Made by a program: the position numbers and the translations under genes
Part shown: positions 58,623-64,000 of the stretch, piece after piece
How the letters are laid out: each line of letters opens with the position of its first letter
How positions within the stretch are numbered: the first letter of the stretch is position 1
Notes under the pieces: generated by a model
Databases searched by the model: none
What the model saw: only the letters and a program-made list of their open reading frames with translations
Told to the model about the DNA's origin: nothing
NCBI GenBank assembly: GCA_030760725.1
Contig: JASWHV010000019.1
Span: 36,397,944 to 36,461,943, forward strand
DNA: 64,000 bases
Reading direction: 5' to 3'
From: Neostapfia colusana
Taxonomy: Eukaryota > Streptophyta > Magnoliopsida > Poales > Poaceae

Positions 58623-59131
58623 ATGGTTCTTACTCAGGACACGCACGAGGTCGGGGGATCTAGTCAGCAAGGGGTTGATGACTCCCAGCCACCTGCCTAC
58701 AACAGTACCCCGCAGCAACAACCACCGCCGCCGCCTCCGCTTATGCTAGCGGATGTGATGTTGGCTCTGGTGGGCAATCGTGAGGGGGAGACCGACCTGC
58801 ACCGCACGATCGTGCAGAAAATGTCCCAGGTGGGGGTGCGTCAAGAGAGGGGGCCTCGTGAGCCCCACACTACAACGTACTCGTATTTCATGAGTACGCA
58901 TCCTACGGTGTTCACCAAAGCGGCGGAACCACTGGAGGCCGACAACTGGCTGTGGACAGTCGAGTCCAAGTTCGGGCTGCTCCAATGCATGGAGCGGCAG
59001 AAGACTCTCTTCGCAGCGCAGCGGCTTCATGGTGCCGCCGGTGCGTGGTGGGCGAACTATGTCGCCTCACTGGCTGCTGGCCACGCCGTGGAATGGGCAG
59101 AGTTCCGGGAGGCGTTCCGCGCCTACCATAT
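58623..59131 (+). pseudogene. gag N-terminal half (D), cut by an insertion
   Basis: The frame from ATG at 58623 has no lesion: MVLTQDTHEVGGSSQQG, a P/Q-rich stretch, YFMSTHPTVFTKAAEPLEADNW, LHGAAGAWWANYVASLAAGH and FREAFRAYH. It then reads into the inserted element at CATAT. The rest resumes at 60432. D gag is closer in sequence to C than to B in the conserved W-rich region. Confidence 0.85.
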
Positions 59132-60436
59132 TGAATATGGCCTAGAGGGGGGGTGAATAGGCCTTACAGAATTTCCTGCACACTTAAAGTAATTGTCAAA
59201 AACTTGCTTGACCGGACTAGTCCGGTGGTGTGAGCGGACTAGTCCGGTGTGCCTGAAGTGTGTAGATTGTATAAGTGTTGTGCAGGAGAATTAACTTGTT
59301 TAGCAGCGGAAATAAGAACACAGATATTCTATTTTGATTTTACATTGTGAGGTGTGATTATGCCCGTGAATGAAACTTAGCAACTCAAATTATGAAGATT
59401 AGCAACTAGATGTTCTAATCAACAAAAATAAGGAGGCAAGCGAGACTCAAATTTTACCGAGGTTCGATCTCACCAAGAGATCTACGTCCTCGTTGAGGAA
59501 GCTCACACAGAGCCGGGTCTCTAACCCTTTCCCTCTTCAAGTCACCACACAAGGCCTACTTGACTCCACTAGCACGGGTAATCACCGAGTTTGTGGGGCA
59601 ACCTCATACGTTGAGGACTCCCACGAGAATTACAATGAAAAAGCGATCAAATACACTCAAAAAGATTACAATGCAGAATATGAGTGTAGAGAGATCAAAC
59701 CCCAAGAGCTCACAACGAAGGAACGGCGATCTCCCAATCTCAAATCCAAGTGTTTAATTGATTTTCACCTTTTTCGCACCTTAGATGTGTGGGGAGATGT
59801 GTTTTTGGGCTCTTGGGACAGGTGGCAGCTCTAGGGTTTGAGTTTCTAGCAATATGAGTCGTGTCCCTCTATTGGAAGGCTGTAGATCACCAATTTATAT
59901 GGTTTCCGAAAAGTTATCGTTGTAAAACCTAATGGCGGACTAGTCCGGTATATGATCGGACTTGTCCGGTCAGCTTACTGGAATGCAACCGGACAAGTCC
60001 GGTTTTAGACCGGACTAGTCCGCTCATGTTTCTGTTGTCCTCTTTAGAGGACTGCGGACTAGTCCATCCATGCGACGGGACTAGTCCGCTAATCTTTCTA
60101 GAACCTCACTTCAAATAGCACCGGACAAGTCCGGTCCATGAACGGACTAGTCCGGTGTCCTGTGGATTTTAGTTGATTTTTAAACCCTTTTCCCTTACGC
60201 AAAGTCATGAGCTCTTGGGATGTGTCTCTCACACACACCCTATACATTTAAATCTACTTTGCTCTTCTAAATTCCACTAAAGTCTTCCTTTTCAGGCACC
60301 ACTCCATTTTTCACCTTTTTGTGTGCACGGAGCTAGTTCACTTTGTTTGTCCTGCAATCATTTCATTAGGATCTCATATGCTTGTTATCAATTCTCCAAA
60401 ACCCACAAGGGATACCCTAGATGCACTTTCACATAT
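59127..60436 (+). mobile_element. 1.3 kb LTR-like insertion in D gag with CATAT duplication
   Basis: Body 59132-60431 begins TGAATATGG and ends TTTCA, with CATAT on both sides (59127-59131, 60432-60436). TG...CA ends plus a 5-bp duplication fit a solo LTR of another family. Removing it restores gag (AYHI then PPGMM). It holds about ten copies of CGGACTAGTCCG or CGGACAAGTCCG in two clusters (59211-59248, 59935-60158). There is no convincing ORF; the 113-codon ORF near 59493 matches nothing I know. A non-autonomous element of another class is possible. Confidence 0.65.
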
Positions 60437-61152
60437 CCCTCCCGGGATGATGAAGAGGAACTTCCAAGAGTTCTTGGAACTGAAGCAAGGCGGGAGGAGT
60501 GCCCACGACTACTCCCGTGCGTTCAACCATCTGGCGCAGTACGCGTCGGATTATGTATCCACCGAGGAGAGGAAGCGAGAGAAATTCTATCGGGGGTTAA
60601 ATCCCTAGATGAAGAGGCATCTCGTGCAATGCAATCGCGGCACCTTCAACGACCTCGTCAATGCCGCGATTATGCAAGAGGATGCTTAGCGAGAATTGGT
60701 AGCTGAGCAGCGAAAGCGAAGTGCTCTACCGAGCAGCGGGGGTGGAGCTCGTCAAAAATACCACATGGTGTATCAGATACCATCCGGTCAGCAGTGGCAT
60801 CCACTGGCGCGACCTCAACAGTTTGGGGTTGTTCTTTCCAGCCACCCCCGTTCCGACCGCCAATGCCACCACCGCGACGGCAACAGCAGCAGCAGATGGT
60901 ACCATGGGCGTTTCCACCGCAACAACGCGCCCCGGATTCCGTCCGCCGGTCAGCGGAGGACCGCCTCGCTACACATGCTACACGTGTGGCCAGGTAGGTC
61001 ATTTCTCGAAGGACTGTCCTCAGGGGCAGCAAAGCAGCGGGCAAGCCCAATATCAGGGCGGTGCTCGAGGTTGACCTATGGTCAAGAAGGGAGGTTAGGG
61101 AACCGGGGGCATTCGCAACCTTGACAACGAGGACGCCCCATAAGGAGAAAAT
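60432..61152 (+). pseudogene. gag C-terminal half with zinc knuckle (D)
   Basis: Resumes with PPGMMKRNFQEFLELKQGG and continues through DYSRAFNHLAQYA. A TAG lies at 60606-60608 and another stop near 60687. Two frameshifts between about 60830 and 60930 separate the Q/P-rich part from the knuckle CYTCGQVGHFSKDC (about 60977-61018). Stops follow before protease. Confidence 0.82.
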
Positions 61153-61977
61153 GTGCTGGCGGGTACGTTCACTCTCAACGATCAAGCAATCATCATTTTA
61201 TTTGATTCTGGTGCAACCCACAACTTCATAAGTGCATCATATGTGGTTAAGCATCAAATGCAAGTCTTTCCAACTGAGTGCTCATATATGATCTGCTCAC
61301 CAGGAGGGAAGATTTCAGCATATGTGATGATTCCGAAAGCACCACTGTGCTTTGGTGGGAAGATATATTCCACTACTATGATTATTCTTGAGGGGCAGAA
61401 GATTGATGCAATCTTAGGTATGTCATGGCTAAGTTACCATAGCGCTGTCCTAGAAACTTTGGCACGGACGGTTCATCTCAACTCCCCACTCCAACGTTCA
61501 CAGTCCCTCATACTAGACAATCCATTCCCGGAAGTTTCAGCCACCTATCATACTGAAGCTCCCAAGTTAGAGGACATCCCCATAGTCCGAGAGTATCCCG
61601 ACATGTTCCCGGATGATCTTCCAGGCATTCCACCTAAATGGGATGTGGAGTTTAAGATTCAACTTGCACCCGGGACCACACCAATATCACGGAGATCGTA
61701 CAAGATGGCTCCGAATGATGTGGCTGAGTTAAAGGAACAGATCAATAACTTGTTGAGCAAGGGTTTCACTGGACCGAGTTCCTCGCCTTGGGGATGCTCG
61801 GTGCTGTTCATCAAAAAGAAGGATGAAACCTTGAGGCTGTGTGTGGATTACCGGCCGCTCTACGCTGTCATCATCAAGAACAAATATCCACTGCCCCGCC
61901 TTGATATCCTGTTTGATCAGCTTGTGGGTGCAAGTGTGTTCTCCAAGATGGACCTTCGCTCTGGTATCATCAAATAA
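61153..61977 (+). pseudogene. pol: pol: protease and RT fingers and palm (D)
   Basis: A clean 274-codon frame. It holds protease with LFDSGATHNF intact (near 61200) and ILGMSWLSYH, the linker LEDIPIVREYPDMFPDDLPG, then PISRRSYKM, SSPWGCSVLFI, LCVDYRPLYAV and FSKMDLRSG. A one-base loss in the GYHQIKI motif near 61965 shifts the frame to TAA at 61975-61977. Confidence 0.88.
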
Positions 61978-62513
61978 AAATCCGGGCGGAGGATATCTCG
62001 AAGACGGCCTTCTCGATGAGATATGGCCTATATGAATATCTCGTCATGTCTTTTGGTCTTACCAACGCTCTGGCACATTTCATGTACCTTATGAACTCGG
62101 TGTTCATGCCGGAGCTGGAAAAGTTCGTTGTGTTCATTGATGATATCTTGGTTTACTCCAAGTCAGAAGCAGAACACGCCAAACACTTGCAAATCGTCCT
62201 TCAACGATTGAGGGACCATAATCTCTATGCCAAGTTCAGAAAATGTGAGTTTTGGATCAGCCAAGTGCCATTTTTCGGACATATCATCTCAGCGGAAGGC
62301 ATTGTGGTTGACCCAAGCAAAATTGAACAAGTGCTGAAATGGAAGACCCCTATTTCTGTCCATGAAGTCAGAAGCTTCCTAGGTTTAGCGGGATATTACC
62401 GGAGATTCATCCCGAGCTTCTCCAAGCTCGCTAAGCCGATGACAGAATTATTAAAAAAGAGAAAAAATATGTCTGGAACACAGCTTGTGAAGGAGCGTTC
62501 CAAGCATTGGTGA
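61978..62513 (+). pseudogene. pol: pol: RT palm and thumb (D)
   Basis: MSFGLTNALAHF, then KFVVFIDDILVYS with one Val fewer than in B1 and C (in-frame 3-base loss) but the FIDD acids intact. GHIISAEG, VRSFLGLAGYYRRF and MTELLKK follow. A frameshift near 62460 in an A-rich run ends the frame. Confidence 0.86.
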
Positions 62514-62968
62514 AGCATCTCAAGACAGCCCCAGTCTTAGCTCAACCGGATACAACCTAGCCTTTCGACATGTATTGTGATGCGTCCGGTATCAGGCTTT
62601 GCTATGTGTTGATGCAAGGAGGATGTGTGGTCCCGTATGTCTCACGCAACCTTCGAAATCATGAGCAGCACTATCCGACTCGTGATTTTGAGCTCCCTGC
62701 GGTGGTTTTGGCGCTGAAAATGTGGAGGCACTATCTCCTGGCAAATTTGGTGCATCTCTACACCGACCACAAGAGCTTAAAATATATCTTCACCTAGAAG
62801 GAGCTGAATATGAGGCAAAGGAGGTGGTTAGAATTAATCAAAGACTATAAGATTGATATTCATTACCACCCTGGCAAGGCGAATGTGATTTCCGACACGC
62901 GGAGTCAGAAATCACATGTCCATAACCTCACCATTACACCGATGGAAGAGGAAGAGCCGAGTTTATAA
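62514..62968 (+). pseudogene. pol: pol: RNase H (D)
   Basis: MYCDASGIRLCYVL, DFELPAVVLALKMWRHYL and LYTDHKSLKYIF are readable. Stops: TAG at about 62558-62560 (before PFDMYCDAS), TAG at 62795-62797 where C has CAG, and TAA before MVPYGSLYN. The VADALSR motif is changed to ISDTRSQ. Confidence 0.82.
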
Positions 62969-64000
62969 TTGGTTCCATATGGATCACTCTACAACCTTGC
63001 TCTCATCCCTACCATTACGGAGGATATTATTGCAGCTCAGAAAGTTGACAAGGGCATGGCACATCTCCGGAGACAGATAGACAGCGGGGATATCAAATGT
63101 TTCCGGAAGGATGATGAGGGGACGCTATGGTTTAATAACCGCATAGTCGTACCCTGGAATATGGAGCTGAGAAAGAAGATCTTTGATGAAGCTCACATGT
63201 CTAAATTTTCCATTCATCTAGGCAGCAACAAAATGTACCAAGAGTTAAAGAGTAAATTTTGGTGGACACGGATGAAGCGGGAAGTTGCAAAGTACGTATC
63301 CGAGTGTGATACGTGTAGACGAGTGAAAGCGGATCACATGAGAAAATCAGGGCTGGTGCAGCCCCTGAAAATTCCAGCATGGAAGTGGGAAGATGTGAGC
63401 ATGGATTTCAGTGTGGGATTACCCCTGACTTCCAACAAACATGATTCCATTTGGGTAATCATTGACCGGTTAACCAAGTTTGCTCACTTCATTCCCGTTC
63501 ATACACATTTCCATGCCAGCAGGTAGCGGAGTTGTATATTGCAAGAATCTTGTGCTTGCACGGAGTACCCAAGACCATAATCTCAGACCGAGGGGCATTG
63601 TCCGTGGCTCGTTTCTGGGAGCAGTTGCACGCTGCTTTGGGTACTAAGCTGATTAGAAGCTCCGCCTATCACCCTCAGACAGATGGGAAAACTGAGAGGG
63701 TGAATCAAGTGTTAGAAGACATGTTGAGAGCGTGTCCCATCCACCACGGTAGAAACTGGGATGATCATCTACAATTGCCGGAATTCTCGTACAACAATGT
63801 TTATCAAGCGAGTATCAAGATGGCACCATATGAGGCTCTCTACGGACGCAAATGCCGCACCCCATTGAACTGATGCGAGTCCGGTGAAAGGGTCACGTTC
63901 GGGATTGATTTGGTGAACGACGCCGAAGAGTGCGTTCGGATGATTCAAGCAAACTTGAAGGCCGCTCAATCCCAACAGAAAAGTTATGCTGATAAGAGGT
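62969..64000 (+). pseudogene. pol: pol: integrase, cut by the window end (D)
   Basis: HHCC is present (HMSKFSIHLG, CDTCRRVK), as are SMDFSVGLP (first Asp), IISDRGA (second Asp) and HPQTDGKTERVNQ (Glu). A one-base loss near 63523 shifts the frame. TGA at 63871-63873 replaces a Trp codon (LNWCESGE). The sense continues in frame as GERVTFGIDLVND to the last base. The chromodomain and 3' LTR lie outside. Confidence 0.86.

Larger units (their letters stand above)
49035..64000 (+). mobile_element. D: family-D Tekay-type element, cut at both ends
   Basis: An LTR tail (to 52795), primer site, leader, gag and pol run off the right edge inside integrase. It is interrupted by a B solo LTR and by a 1.3 kb TG...CA insertion. 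The B2/B3 complex probably sits in its LTR, which makes D the oldest layer. No orf0 precedes gag. Confidence 0.85.

Noticed and set aside
59493..59834. 113-codon ORF in the LTR-like insertion as a gene
   Set aside because: No recognisable domain, low-complexity surroundings, and no start context or conserved partner.
59211..60158. CRISPR-like array from the repeated CGGACTAGTCCG units
   Set aside because: Units are short, spacers irregular and sequence variable, and the context is plant retrotransposon DNA.

Overview
The window is plant repeat DNA, most likely from a gene-poor region of a grass. I see no host protein gene, tRNA gene or CRISPR array. Almost every base belongs to nested Ty3/gypsy LTR retrotransposons of one type: about 4-4.7 kb LTRs, an initiator-Met primer site (TGGTATCAGAGC), gag with a CCHC knuckle, a pol ordered protease-RT-RNase H-integrase, and a C-terminal chromodomain. 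This is the layout of Tekay/Del chromoviruses. A Cassandra-type 5S-bearing unit, repeated CGGACTAGTCCG palindromes and a gag-upstream ORF like 'orf0' of rice RIRE3/RIRE8 point to a grass; the species is inference. Four LTR families are distinguishable, called here A, B, C and D.

Layout, oldest to youngest. (1) Element D (+) has an LTR tail (49035-52795), primer site, leader, gag and pol running off the right edge. Its leader holds a B solo LTR (53807-57843, TSD AACTT) and its gag a 1.3 kb TG...CA insertion (59132-60431, TSD CATAT). (2) To the left lies an inverted pair of B elements. B3 (-) is 5' LTR 44947-49034, leader, orf0 and gag start. B2 (+) is leader, orf0 and five gag codons. They meet head-on at 26881-26885. 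(3) B3 is split by a complete element C (-), 27647-42323, TSD TAAAG. B2 is split by an A element whose LTR tail is 23250-24172 (TSD AAAGG). (4) That A LTR was entered by element B1 (+), which supplies gag, pol and 3' LTR up to 23249. (5) B1 was entered twice more by A elements: A1 in gag (tail at 1-2161) and A2, complete, in the 3' LTR (8959-22316, TSD GGTAG).

No element can encode a full working protein set. Lesions include stops (many of the C-to-T kind expected at methylated CG and CHG sites), frameshifts, RT FIDD changed to FIND in B1, and protease catalytic Asp changed to Tyr in C. A2 has closely matching LTRs around a grossly deleted interior, so it probably moved as a non-autonomous copy. 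That interior is a chimera: one PBS-internal-LTR unit of a Cassandra TRIM, with its 5S rRNA-like segment, sits exactly between two primer sites.

The most novel signals are inside the long LTRs. (a) An 81-nt exon-like block with conserved peptide sense in B and D is bounded by TAG acceptor and AAG|GCAAG donor signals. It can be joined in frame to an acidic second exon ending in a stop near the LTR end. (b) A hairpin spanning 45 nt has a fixed loop and compensated stem changes across families A, B and C. (c) Acceptor-like CAG sites lie directly before the orf0 and gag starts. All three are read from sequence only and need transcript or alignment tests.
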